Below are positions 22,732-29,213 of a stretch of DNA of 64,000 nucleotides, piece by piece; position 1 is the stretch's first letter, and every line of letters begins with the position of its first letter. Location of the stretch: positions 124,001-188,000 of the forward strand of contig NZ_NNBJ01000001.1 of the NCBI RefSeq assembly GCF_002803085.1, read 5' to 3'. The notes beneath the pieces were generated by a model, which saw only the letters and a program-made list of their open reading frames with translations, was not told the origin of the DNA and ran no database searches. A program made the translations under genes and the position numbers. This DNA is from Streptomyces sp. CB01201 (lineage in GTDB: Bacteria; Actinomycetota; Actinomycetes; Streptomycetales; Streptomycetaceae).

Positions 22732-23667
22732 ATGTCTTTGACTCTTGCTGAATCCGCGAAGCTCTCTCTTGACCAGCTTCAGCGCGGTGTGATTGAAACG
22801 TTCGTCCAGGAGTCGCCGATCCTGGACCGGCTCCCGCTTATCCAGGTCCAGGGCAACGCCTACCGGTACAACGAGGAATCGACTCTTCCCGGGGTCTCGT
22901 TCCGGGGCGTGAACGAGGCCTATCCGGAGAGCACGGGCACGCTGAATCAGCGGATCGAGACTCTTGCCATCCTCGGCGGGGATGCCGACGTGGACAAGTT
23001 CATCGCGCAGACCCGGGGCAACATCAACGACCAGCGGGCCATCCAGATCATTATGAAGGTGAAGGCGGCGTCCGTTCACTTCTCGGACCAGTTCTTCAAT
23101 GGTGATGTGGAGGTGAACCCGAAGGGATTTGACGGTCTGCGTAAGCGGCTGTTCGGCGGTCAGGTCCTGGACGCGAAGGGCGTCGGTCCGGTGGTCAACG
23201 GTCATGATTTCTTTGATGCGTTGGACGCCTTGGTCGCTCAGGTGCGTGGCATCGGCGGGTCGAACGGCGCGCTCTACATGAACGCCGCACTCCGGGCGAA
23301 GATCGAGTCCGGCTTCCGGCGGCTCGGCGGCGCCGAACTCCTCTCGGCCGACATCGCCGGGAAGCGCACCGTCACATGGAAGGGCATCCCGCTGCTTGAT
23401 GCCGGTCAGAAGCTGGACGGCACCGACGTGCTCCCCATGACCATCGGAACAGGGGGCAAGCAGACCGGCGACATCTACGCCGTGCGCTTCGGTGCCACCG
23501 AGGCCGACGCCGGAGTAAGCGGACTGACCAACGGCGGCGTGCAGGCCACCGACCTCGGCGAGTCCCACGACAAGCCCGTCTACCGCACCCGCATCGACTT
23601 CTATTGCGGCCTCGCCCTCTTCGGCGGCAAGGCCGCTGCACGGCTGACCAACGTCCTCGCCGGCTGA
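22732..23667 (+). CDS. Phage major capsid protein (HK97-fold type), standing alone
   Basis: 311 residues. Starts MSLTLAESAKLSLDQLQRGV; an AAGGA site lies before the ATG. Typical features of scaffold-free actinophage major capsid proteins: an N-terminal helix ending VIETFVQESPILDRLP, the turn LPGVSFRGVNEAYPES (E-loop region), LAILGGDADVDKFIAQTRGN, the spine helix region, and the C-terminal TRIDFYCGLALFGGKAAARLTNV. Base composition is somewhat lower in GC than the surrounding host genes. No portal, protease, terminase, head-tail or tail gene is present, and terminators bracket the gene. It could build or remodel a helper-phage capsid, form a compartment, or be a remnant. Confidence 0.82.
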   Translation: MSLTLAESAKLSLDQLQRGVIETFVQESPILDRLPLIQVQGNAYRYNEESTLPGVSFRGVNEAYPESTGTLNQRIETLAILGGDADVDKFIAQTRGNINDQRAIQIIMKVKAASVHFSDQFFNGDVEVNPKGFDGLRKRLFGGQVLDAKGVGPVVNGHDFFDALDALVAQVRGIGGSNGALYMNAALRAKIESGFRRLGGAELLSADIAGKRTVTWKGIPLLDAGQKLDGTDVLPMTIGTGGKQTGDIYAVRFGATEADAGVSGLTNGGVQATDLGESHDKPVYRTRIDFYCGLALFGGKAAARLTNVLAG

Positions 23668-23679
23668 CCCGCACCACTG

Positions 23680-23726
23680 AGCCCCCGCACTCGCCACCCT
23701 CAATAGGGAGGCAGGTGCGGGGCTTT
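23680..23726 (+). terminator. Intrinsic terminator after the capsid gene
   Basis: AGCCCCCGCAC (23680-23690) pairs with GTGCGGGGCT (23715-23724) with one bulged C, followed by TT. It starts 13 bp after the capsid stop and isolates the gene from the following operon. Confidence 0.65.
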
Positions 23727-23800
23727 CGCCATGTCCAGGCCTCTCAAGTCCCGCACAGGAACGCCCTCTTGCGTCGGCAGGCCGCAGGGGCGACGCTCGT

Positions 23801-23816
23801 GCAACGATGCGCAACT
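23801..23816. promoter_or_regulatory. Twin GCAAC site upstream of the DUF6879/XRE operon
   Basis: GTGCAACGATGCGCAACT carries GCAAC at 23801 and 23811, exactly one helical turn apart. The same arrangement occurs at 25462/25472 before the other small-gene operon. Probably the operator of the element's XRE regulator. Confidence 0.5.
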
Positions 23817-23837
23817 GACTCGACATCGGAGGCGATC

Positions 23838-24083
23838 ATGTCCCTACTCTTCTTCGGCAAGGACCCCAACACGAACGGCGACGACTGCCCCACGGTGTGG
23901 GTGGACGACAAGAACGCAGACCTCCTCTTTCAGGGGTGGAAGGCTGACGAAGAGACCGAAGCGGAATGCCTTACGGTCGGCCACATCCCGGACAGTGAAG
24001 CAGTGATCAGGATTCCGGCCCGCATGGTGCCGCTCATCAGGAAGGCGTGCGATGCCGCCGAGGAACGTTCCGCCCTTCGCTGA
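23838..24083 (+). CDS. Small acidic protein (81 aa) preceding DUF6879
   Basis: Starts MSLLFFGKDPNTNGDDCPTV with a GGAGG site 6 bp upstream. Acidic, no signal or membrane segment, C-terminal helix RMVPLIRKACDAAEERSALR. Similar short proteins precede DUF6879/HTH genes in streptomycetes, so it is likely a conserved partner. Its 3' end overlaps the next gene by 32 bp in another frame, indicating coupled translation. Function unknown. Confidence 0.75.
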   Translation: MSLLFFGKDPNTNGDDCPTVWVDDKNADLLFQGWKADEETEAECLTVGHIPDSEAVIRIPARMVPLIRKACDAAEERSALR

Positions 24084-24576
24084 ACTGATCAGCGAGTGCC
24101 ACCACTCCGCCGTGCATCTGGAGATGCGCGATGTCTACGGCGTGGCGTCCGAGGCTGACGACTTCGCGCAATGGCGAGAGCGCGGCGTGATCACGCCAGA
24201 GTCCGTGGAGCGTCGTCGTTCCTGGCTTGATCTGGTGCGGGAAGCGGTAGGTCGTGGAGTCGTTATGCGGCGCGCGCGTGTCGTCTCCGTGCCGGTAAGT
24301 GAGTACATCCGCTACGAGCATGCTGGGACGTATCTCAATGTGGAAGCTGGAGAGCTGGTTCGCTGGCTTCCCCGCCGAGACGCTGCGACGCTGGCCCTTC
24401 CCGGCGCCGATTTCTGGCTATTGGACGGCCGGCTGATTCGGTTCGGGCACTTCACCGGAAACGGTGCGTCGGCAGGGCATGAGCTGTGCGGCGACCCAGC
24501 AGTGATCAAGCTGTGCGCTGACGCCTTCGAGGGAGTGTGGGAGCGCGCCACGCCGCATGAGCGGTTCACGGTCTGA
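24052..24576 (+). CDS. DUF6879 family protein
   Basis: 174 residues starting MPPRNVPPFAELISECHHSA. Recognisable stretches: SAVHLEMRDVYG, VVSVPVSEYIRYEH, DFWLLDGRLIRFGHFTGNG. This family accompanies XRE-family DUF5753 regulators in Streptomyces, and some pairs are thought to behave like toxin-antitoxin or signalling systems. The gene overlaps the preceding 81-residue gene and lies 24 bp before the regulator. No catalytic motif can be assigned. Confidence 0.78.
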   Translation: MPPRNVPPFAELISECHHSAVHLEMRDVYGVASEADDFAQWRERGVITPESVERRRSWLDLVREAVGRGVVMRRARVVSVPVSEYIRYEHAGTYLNVEAGELVRWLPRRDAATLALPGADFWLLDGRLIRFGHFTGNGASAGHELCGDPAVIKLCADAFEGVWERATPHERFTV

Positions 24577-24600
24577 CCCGCACGGACAGCCAGCTACCTC

Positions 24601-25452
24601 ATGCCCAACTATCAGTCATCGAGTATCGAAGCCGCTCGCAAGCGCGTAGCGGGGATGTTGGCGGAAGTCCGCCGAGATGCAGGGCTGTTCGGGCATGAGG
24701 TGGCCGCGCGATGCGGTTGGAACAAGTCCAAGGTCTCGCGGATCGAGAACGCGCTGACCTCCCCGTCCGATGCCGACATCCGCGCGTGGTGCGAGGCGTG
24801 CGGGGCGTTGGGCCAGGCGGCTGACATCGTGGCCGCATCGCGTAACGCCGATTCCATGTACTCGGAATGGAAGCGACTACAGCGCACGGGTCTGCGGCAA
24901 CTGCAAGAATCCCGCGTCCCGCTGTACGAGCGCACCAGGCTGCTCCGGAGCTATGCCTCGCACGTGGTGCCCGGACTCTTCCAGACGCCCGCCTACGCCT
25001 ACGCACTGCTGTCAGCCATCGGCCGGTTTCACGGTGCCCCCGACGATACGGCTGAAGCCGTAGCGGCTCGAATGGCGCGGGCTCACGTACTACACGACGC
25101 GGCGCACCGGTTCACACTCCTGGTGGAGGAGTCGGTGTTGCGATACCAAATCGGCGACGCCGCGACGACGGCGGGACAGTTGGGGCACCTGTTGTCCGCC
25201 ATGTCCCTTCCTGCTGTGTCGCTGGGGATCATCCCGTTCGCGGCGAGCAAGCGCGGCATGTGGACGCTTGAGGCGTTCAATATTTTCGACGACCAGCGAG
25301 TGCATGTGGAACTTCTGACGGCTCAGGTGACGCTGACAGCGCCGGGGGAAGTGGGCATGTACGTCAAGGCGTGGGCGGAACTGCGGGAACTGGCGGTCTA
25401 CGGGGCAGAAGCTCGCGCACTGGTCTCGGCAGCGATTGACGCCGTGCACTGA
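24601..25452 (+). CDS. XRE-family helix-turn-helix regulator with DUF5753 domain
   Basis: 283 residues. N-terminal HTH at about 15-70 (VRRDAGLFGHEVAARCGWNKSKVSRIENALTSP). The C-terminal DUF5753 domain (about 95-280) contains the typical YASHVVPGLFQTPAYA, LLVEESVLRYQIG and SLGIIPFAASKRGMW. These WhiJ-like regulators are abundant in streptomycetes and usually act with a small downstream DUF397 or DUF6879 partner. Here the partner is upstream. The twin GCAAC sites before this operon and the next are candidate targets. Confidence 0.88.
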   Translation: MPNYQSSSIEAARKRVAGMLAEVRRDAGLFGHEVAARCGWNKSKVSRIENALTSPSDADIRAWCEACGALGQAADIVAASRNADSMYSEWKRLQRTGLRQLQESRVPLYERTRLLRSYASHVVPGLFQTPAYAYALLSAIGRFHGAPDDTAEAVAARMARAHVLHDAAHRFTLLVEESVLRYQIGDAATTAGQLGHLLSAMSLPAVSLGIIPFAASKRGMWTLEAFNIFDDQRVHVELLTAQVTLTAPGEVGMYVKAWAELRELAVYGAEARALVSAAIDAVH

Positions 25453-25461
25453 AACTTGCGT

Positions 25462-25477
25462 GCAACTGCCTGCAACT
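25462..25477. promoter_or_regulatory. Second twin GCAAC site
   Basis: GTGCAACTGCCTGCAACT carries GCAACT at 25462 and 25472, 10 bp apart, matching the site at 23801. It lies 67 bp before the 65-residue gene and just after the XRE stop codon. Confidence 0.5.
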
Positions 25478-25543
25478 AGTTAGGCATTAGGGATTTTCAG
25501 TTCCTAGCGTGGTTGTCATCGGACCACGTGAGGGGACGGCGAG

Positions 25544-25741
25544 ATGACGGCGAGTGAGACTCAGACGGTCGAGGGTGCGTGGGAGTACGTCACGTACGCT
25601 CCCGCCGGTTCGAGATGCTGCGCATGCATGCAGCCCATCCGAGCACTTGAACCGGTTCGCCGGGGTTCGATCGGGCGGGCATTGGAGCCGTCCGTAGTTG
25701 TCTACCGGCACGCCGACAAGTGCCCGGCGACACAGCGGTGA
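25544..25741 (+). CDS. Small protein (65 aa) with a CxxC pair
   Basis: Starts MTASETQTVEGAWEYVTYAP. CCACMQP forms a possible metal site with a later His/Cys (RHADKC). A purine-rich GAGGGGACGGCGAG precedes the ATG. The stop codon overlaps the next gene's GTG (GTGA), indicating translational coupling. No known domain; it resembles short zinc-finger-like proteins of actinobacterial regulatory islands. Confidence 0.65.
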   Translation: MTASETQTVEGAWEYVTYAPAGSRCCACMQPIRALEPVRRGSIGRALEPSVVVYRHADKCPATQR

Positions 25742-25902
25742 AGCCATTGGCCGAGCGGCCCCTGATGGTGATGCGCGTATCGAGGGACGGGGGACGAACG
25801 TACGGCCCTGCTCGGGTTGTGAACGCTTCCCAGAACCTTGCTCCGTTGCTCACGTCTGAGTGGCCCCTGTGTCGGTGCAAGCTGTGCGGCGGCAGCCGCT
25901 GA
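25738..25902 (+). CDS. Small conserved protein (54 aa)
   Basis: From a GTG overlapping the previous stop: KPLAERPLMVMRVSRDGGRT then YGPARVVNASQNLAPLL. The C-terminus WPLCRCKLCGGSR has a CxCxxC pattern. An internal ATG at 25765 is an alternative start. The MRVSRDGGRTYGPA stretch recurs in small Streptomyces proteins of unknown function. The following hairpin overlaps the stop codon. Confidence 0.62.
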   Translation: MKPLAERPLMVMRVSRDGGRTYGPARVVNASQNLAPLLTSEWPLCRCKLCGGSR

Positions 25903-25917
25903 CACATTGCGGCTGCC
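25891..25917. terminator. Hairpin between convergent small gene and gntR
   Basis: GGCAGCCGC (25891-25899) pairs with GCGGCTGCC (25909-25917), a perfect 9-bp stem with a 9-nt loop that includes the stop codon. The GntR gene ends 28 bp further on the other strand. Confidence 0.55.
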
Positions 25918-25945
25918 CTACTGGCGTCCCGGGTAGCTGCTGTGG

Positions 25946-26227
25946 CTAGTCGTCGCCTTGGCGCTCGTTGGACTCGCGCACGAAGGAGCCCATGCCGGGA
26001 GTGGTGACGATCAATCCCTCTTCGCGCAGCGCGGCAGTCGCCTTGCGCACGGTCGTCCGGGTGACACCAAATTCGCCCTCTAGCTGCACCTCGGAAACCA
26101 GATGGTGAGGCGGATATGCGCCGGTGGCAATACGGTGCCGCACGACGTCTGCGATCTGCTGCCACTTCGGGCGGGTGGGGTCGAACTCCATCACGGGCAG
26201 ACCGTACCGATCAGCCCACATCGACAC
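25946..26227 (-). CDS. Short GntR-type DNA-binding protein (93 aa)
   Basis: Only the winged-helix domain is present: FDPTRPKWQQIADVVRHRIATGAYPPHHLVSEVQLEGEFGVTRTTVRKATAALREEGLI, followed by TTPGMGSFVRE. It lacks the usual ligand-binding C-terminal domain, as in small element regulators of the KorSA/pSAM2 type. The start may be 26227 or the internal ATG at about 26191. Its own promoter region contains an ATACCTGT/ACAGGTAT inverted repeat, suggesting autorepression and control of the divergent small genes. Confidence 0.85.
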   Translation of the reverse strand: MSMWADRYGLPVMEFDPTRPKWQQIADVVRHRIATGAYPPHHLVSEVQLEGEFGVTRTTVRKATAALREEGLIVTTPGMGSFVRESNERQGDD

Positions 26228-26233
26228 ATAGAG

Positions 26234-26265
26234 ATACCTGTATACCCCTGTACGTGGACAGGTAT
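26234..26265. promoter_or_regulatory. GntR operator-like inverted repeat
   Basis: ATACCTGT (26234-26241) and ACAGGTAT (26258-26265) are perfect 8-bp inverted arms. A CCTGTAC half-site lies between them. The site is 7 bp upstream of the gntR start and about 100 bp before the divergent 106-residue gene. Confidence 0.6.
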
Positions 26266-26367
26266 GGTTAGGCTCGCTACCGTCGGAAGCGAAAACGCCC
26301 CGACAGACCGCTTAGGACCGGTCCGCCGGGGCTCCGCCGAGACAGCTTTCGAGGAGCTGACCGACTC

Positions 26368-26688
26368 ATGCGCGATCGTATCGCCCGTGCCCTTTGCTGG
26401 GCCCTCGCCTTACTATCACCCCGGACACGCCGGCCCGGACGCCACACCGCTGCGTTCCTCGCCGAACAAGCCGCCCCGCAGTACGAGCCCGAGCCCGTTT
26501 CCCCTTGGTCCTGCCCGTGGCAGGGACCGAGCGCCGCAACCGTTCGCGAGATCTTCCACGACGGCTACGGCATGCCCCCTCTACAGCGAGAGCGCTGGTG
26601 GGCTACGGCGTTCGCAGAGATCGGCATCGACTACGACCACCCCACCGCCAACATCACGCCCGTTCGCGGAACTGGGATAGCCGCATGA
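26368..26688 (+). CDS. Small protein (106 aa) with an in-frame TTA codon
   Basis: Starts MRDRIARALCWALALLSPRT. Codon 15 (26410-26412) is TTA, so translation should depend on the bldA tRNA if the gene is used. The middle is Pro-rich, and the C-terminal part (LQRERWWATAFAEIGIDYDH) resembles small proteins in Streptomyces integrative elements. GAGGAG lies about 10 bp before the ATG. Its stop overlaps the next ATG (ATGA). Divergent from gntR and probably repressed by it. Confidence 0.65.
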   Translation: MRDRIARALCWALALLSPRTRRPGRHTAAFLAEQAAPQYEPEPVSPWSCPWQGPSAATVREIFHDGYGMPPLQRERWWATAFAEIGIDYDHPTANITPVRGTGIAA

Positions 26689-26906
26689 CGACCGCCGAGG
26701 AACTGTTCCCGCTCATCCTGCCGGGCCGTGTAGCGCTGTGCATCGAGTGCAAGACGCTCACGCGGGCCCCGATCGCTGTCCGCTGGATACAGAGCACCAG
26801 CGGCCCCGGAACAACGCTGTACGCCTGTCCTGACCACGCCGCAGAACTGGTCCACGGTCCGCAGTGGGACGAGCTGCCCGTGATGCGCCGCTCAACAGGC
26901 AACTAG
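26685..26906 (+). CDS. Small protein (73 aa) with zinc-ligand-like residues
   Basis: Starts MTTAEELFPLILPGRVALCI. CIECK and YACPDH provide Cys/His pairs of a possible zinc ribbon. Translationally coupled to the preceding gene through ATGA. Last gene before the right attachment core, 68 bp away. No family is recognised. Confidence 0.62.
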   Translation: MTTAEELFPLILPGRVALCIECKTLTRAPIAVRWIQSTSGPGTTLYACPDHAAELVHGPQWDELPVMRRSTGN

Positions 26907-26974
26907 CAAGCACCTACATGTCCCGCCCGGCGTCAGGTCGTGCGGGACAGAACCCCTACTTACGAGCATCGGGG

Positions 26975-26982
26975 CTTCCCGA
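26975..26982 (+). other. Right attachment site core
   Basis: CTTCCCGA, identical to the left core. The element half-site GAGCATCGGGG is to its left and host sequence AACCCTCCGGGGG to its right. Together with the left inner flank it gives the symmetrical attP. Confidence 0.7.
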
Positions 26983-27009
26983 AACCCTCCGGGGGCGCGG
27001 AAAACGGCA

Positions 27010-27290
27010 GAGGGGCCTTCGGCTGCGCGCCCGCCGGCGAGGAGATGCCCTTGAGGGGCGCGGGGAACTGCGCGACCGGCCCCGCACGGTCCGCGGAAAG
27101 GGAGTGAAGCGGGGCTTCGGTTGTGCGCCCGTCGGCGGGGAGGTGCCCTTGAGGGGCGCGGGGAACTGCGCGATCAGCCCCGCACGGTCCGCGGAAAGAG
27201 AGTGAAGCGGGCCTTCGGCTGCGCGCCCGCCGGCGAGGAGATGCCCTTGAGGGGCGCGGGGAACTGCGCGACCGGCCCCGCACGGTCCGC
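27010..27290. repeat. 98-bp tandem repeat, three copies, next to the right att site
   Basis: The TTCGG mark of each copy is at 27018, 27116 and 27214, a period of 98 bp. Copies contain TTGAGGGGCGCGGGGAACTG, the same hairpin repeat seen singly at 10107. The copies differ by a few substitutions; copy 3 is shorter at its end. After it, up to 27431, come only short GC-rich hairpins such as GGGGCC/GGCCCC, with no gene. Confidence 0.8.
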
Positions 27291-27431
27291 AGGGAGCAGC
27301 AAACAAGTCCGCCGGGGACAGCGAACAAGTCCGCAGGGAACTCAGAACCAGGGGGCCGGGGCCCAGCCCCGGTGGGCCAGGGCCGGGCAGGGGTCAGGCA
27401 CCGGATGCACAGCCCCGCCGCGCGCCGCAGG

Positions 27432-29213
27432 CTAGCCGTGCCAGGAGCGCCAGAGCGCCGCATACGCGCCATCCGCCGCCACCAGTTCCTCATGGCTCCC
27501 CAGCTCCGCGATCCGCCCCCGCTCCACCACCGCGATGACATCCGCGTCATGCGCCGTGTGCAGCCGGTGCGCGATCGCCACCACCGTGCGCCCGTCCAGG
27601 ACGCGGGCCAGCGAGCGTTCCAGATGGCGGGCCGCGCGCGGGTCCAGGAGCGAGGTCGCCTCGTCCAGGACCAGCGTGTGCGGGTCCGCCAGGACCAGGC
27701 GGGCCAGCGCGATCTGCTGGGCCTGGGCCGGGGTGAGGGACAGGCCGCCCGAACCCACCTCCGTGGCGAGGCCGTCATCGAGGGCCCGCGCCCAGCCGTT
27801 CGCGTCGACCGCGCCGAGCGCCGCCCACAGCTCGGCGTCCTCCGCGCCCGTGCGGGCGAGCAGCAGGTTGTCCCGCAGCGAACCCACGAACACGTGGTGC
27901 TCCTGGTTGACGAGGGCGACGTGCTCGCGCACCCGCTCCGCCGGCATCCGTGACAGCTCCGCCTCGCCCAGCGTGACCCGCCCCGCGCGCGGCGAGTAGA
28001 TCCCGGCAAGGAGGCGGCCCAAGGTCGACTTGCCCGCGCCCGACGGGCCGACCAGGGCGACCCGGGTGCCCGGCGCCACCGAGAGCGAGACCTCGTGCAG
28101 CACGTCCACGCCCGCGCGGTAGCCGAAGCGGACCTCGTCCGCCTCGACGTGCCGCCCCTCGGGACGTACCCCCGGGTCACCCGCGTCCGGCTCGATGTCC
28201 CGGACGCCGACCAGGCGCCCGATCGACACCTGGGCCACCTGGAGCTCGTCGTACCAGCGCAGGATGAGCCCGACCGGCTCCACCAGCATCTGGGCGAGCA
28301 GCGCGCCCGTGGTGAGCTGGCCGACCGTGATCCAGTCCTTGAGGACGAAGACCCCGCCGATCGTCAGCACCGACACCATGATCGTCATGTGGGTGATGCT
28401 GACCACCGGGAACAGCACCGACCGCAGCCACAACGTGTACCGCTCCCACGCCGTCCATTCGGCCACCCGTTGGTCGGAGAGCGCGATGCGGCGCGCGCCC
28501 AGGCGGTGTGCCTCGACCGTGCGGCCCGCGTCGACCGTCTCGGTCAGCGCGGAGGCGACCGCCGCGTACCCGGCGGCCTCCGAGCGGTAGGCCGCCGGAG
28601 CCCGCCGGAAGTACCAGCGGCACCCCACCACGAGCACCGGCAGCGCGATCAGCACCGCGAGCGCGAGAGGCGGAGCCGTGACGCCGAGCGCGCCGAGCAG
28701 CAGCGCCGCCCACACCACGCCGATGGCGAGCTGCGGCACGGCCTCGCGCATCGCGTTGGCCAGGCGGTCGATGTCCGTGGTGATCCGGGACAGCAGATCG
28801 CCCGTACCGGCGCGTTCGAGAACGCTCGGGGGCAGTCCCACCGAGCGCACCAGGAAGTCCTCGCGCAGATCGGCCAGCATCTCCTCGCCGAGCATCCCGC
28901 CGCGCAGCCGCACCATCCGGACGAACACCGTCTGGATGATCAGTGCCGCAGCGAACAGGGCTGCCACGCGGCCGAGTTGAAGGTCCCGGGACCCGCTCGA
29001 CAGGTCTTCCACGACGCCGCCGAGAAGGTAGGGCCCGACCATCGACGCGATCACCGCGATGGCGTTGACGCCGACCAGGACCGTGAACGCCCCGCGGTGG
29101 CGCCGCATGAGTTCGCGCACGTACGCACGGACCGTGGCCGGGGTGCCCACCGGCAGGGTGGTGGCCGACTGCGGGGCCGCCGGGTCGTACTCCGGTGCTG
29201 CCACGCCGATCAT
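27432..29213 (-). CDS. ABC exporter half, degenerate signature motif
   Basis: 593 residues: a six-helix transmembrane domain (about 40-320), then a nucleotide-binding domain. Walker A is intact (GPSGAGKST) and Walker B is LVLDEATS, but the signature LSGGQ is replaced by LSLTPAQAQ. ATG overlaps the stop of the upstream partner by 4 bp (29210-29213), so the two are co-translated. With the partner, whose Walker A is lost but whose LSGGQ is intact, one canonical composite ATP site can form. Substrate unknown; multidrug or lipid export is typical of the family. Confidence 0.9.
   Translation of the reverse strand: MIGVAAPEYDPAAPQSATTLPVGTPATVRAYVRELMRRHRGAFTVLVGVNAIAVIASMVGPYLLGGVVEDLSSGSRDLQLGRVAALFAAALIIQTVFVRMVRLRGGMLGEEMLADLREDFLVRSVGLPPSVLERAGTGDLLSRITTDIDRLANAMREAVPQLAIGVVWAALLLGALGVTAPPLALAVLIALPVLVVGCRWYFRRAPAAYRSEAAGYAAVASALTETVDAGRTVEAHRLGARRIALSDQRVAEWTAWERYTLWLRSVLFPVVSITHMTIMVSVLTIGGVFVLKDWITVGQLTTGALLAQMLVEPVGLILRWYDELQVAQVSIGRLVGVRDIEPDAGDPGVRPEGRHVEADEVRFGYRAGVDVLHEVSLSVAPGTRVALVGPSGAGKSTLGRLLAGIYSPRAGRVTLGEAELSRMPAERVREHVALVNQEHHVFVGSLRDNLLLARTGAEDAELWAALGAVDANGWARALDDGLATEVGSGGLSLTPAQAQQIALARLVLADPHTLVLDEATSLLDPRAARHLERSLARVLDGRTVVAIAHRLHTAHDADVIAVVERGRIAELGSHEELVAADGAYAALWRSWHG

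Larger units (their letters stand above)
18380..26982. mobile_element. 8.6-kb integrated element with serine integrase, HNH nucleases and a lone capsid gene
   Basis: The limits are set by the direct repeat CTTCCCGA at 18380-18387 and 26975-26982, one repeat unit plus 8,587 bp apart. The integrase gene starts 35 bp inside the left repeat, as serine integrases usually do next to their attachment site. Putting the inner flanks together rebuilds an attP with perfect 10-bp inverted arms, GAGCATCGGG and CCCGATGCTC, around GCTT. Removing the element rejoins an unremarkable Streptomyces intergenic sequence between the DUF457 gene and an ABC exporter. Contents: integrase, degenerate tRNA, secreted peptide, two HNH proteins, CspA-like protein, capsid protein, XRE/DUF6879 block, GntR block. 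No replication, transfer, terminase, portal or tail gene is seen. Confidence 0.85.

Noticed and set aside
18383..26973. Inverted match between the two element ends read as terminal inverted repeats of a transposon
   Set aside because: The inverted 10-bp match belongs to attP symmetry split by integration. The enzyme is a serine integrase, and the ends also share a direct 8-bp core, not transposon-type target duplication.
18380..26982. Classical AICE (pSAM2-like conjugative element)
   Set aside because: The GntR block resembles one, but no RepSA/Prim-Pol, no TraB/FtsK-type translocase and no Spd genes are present, and the integrase is a serine rather than a tyrosine recombinase.
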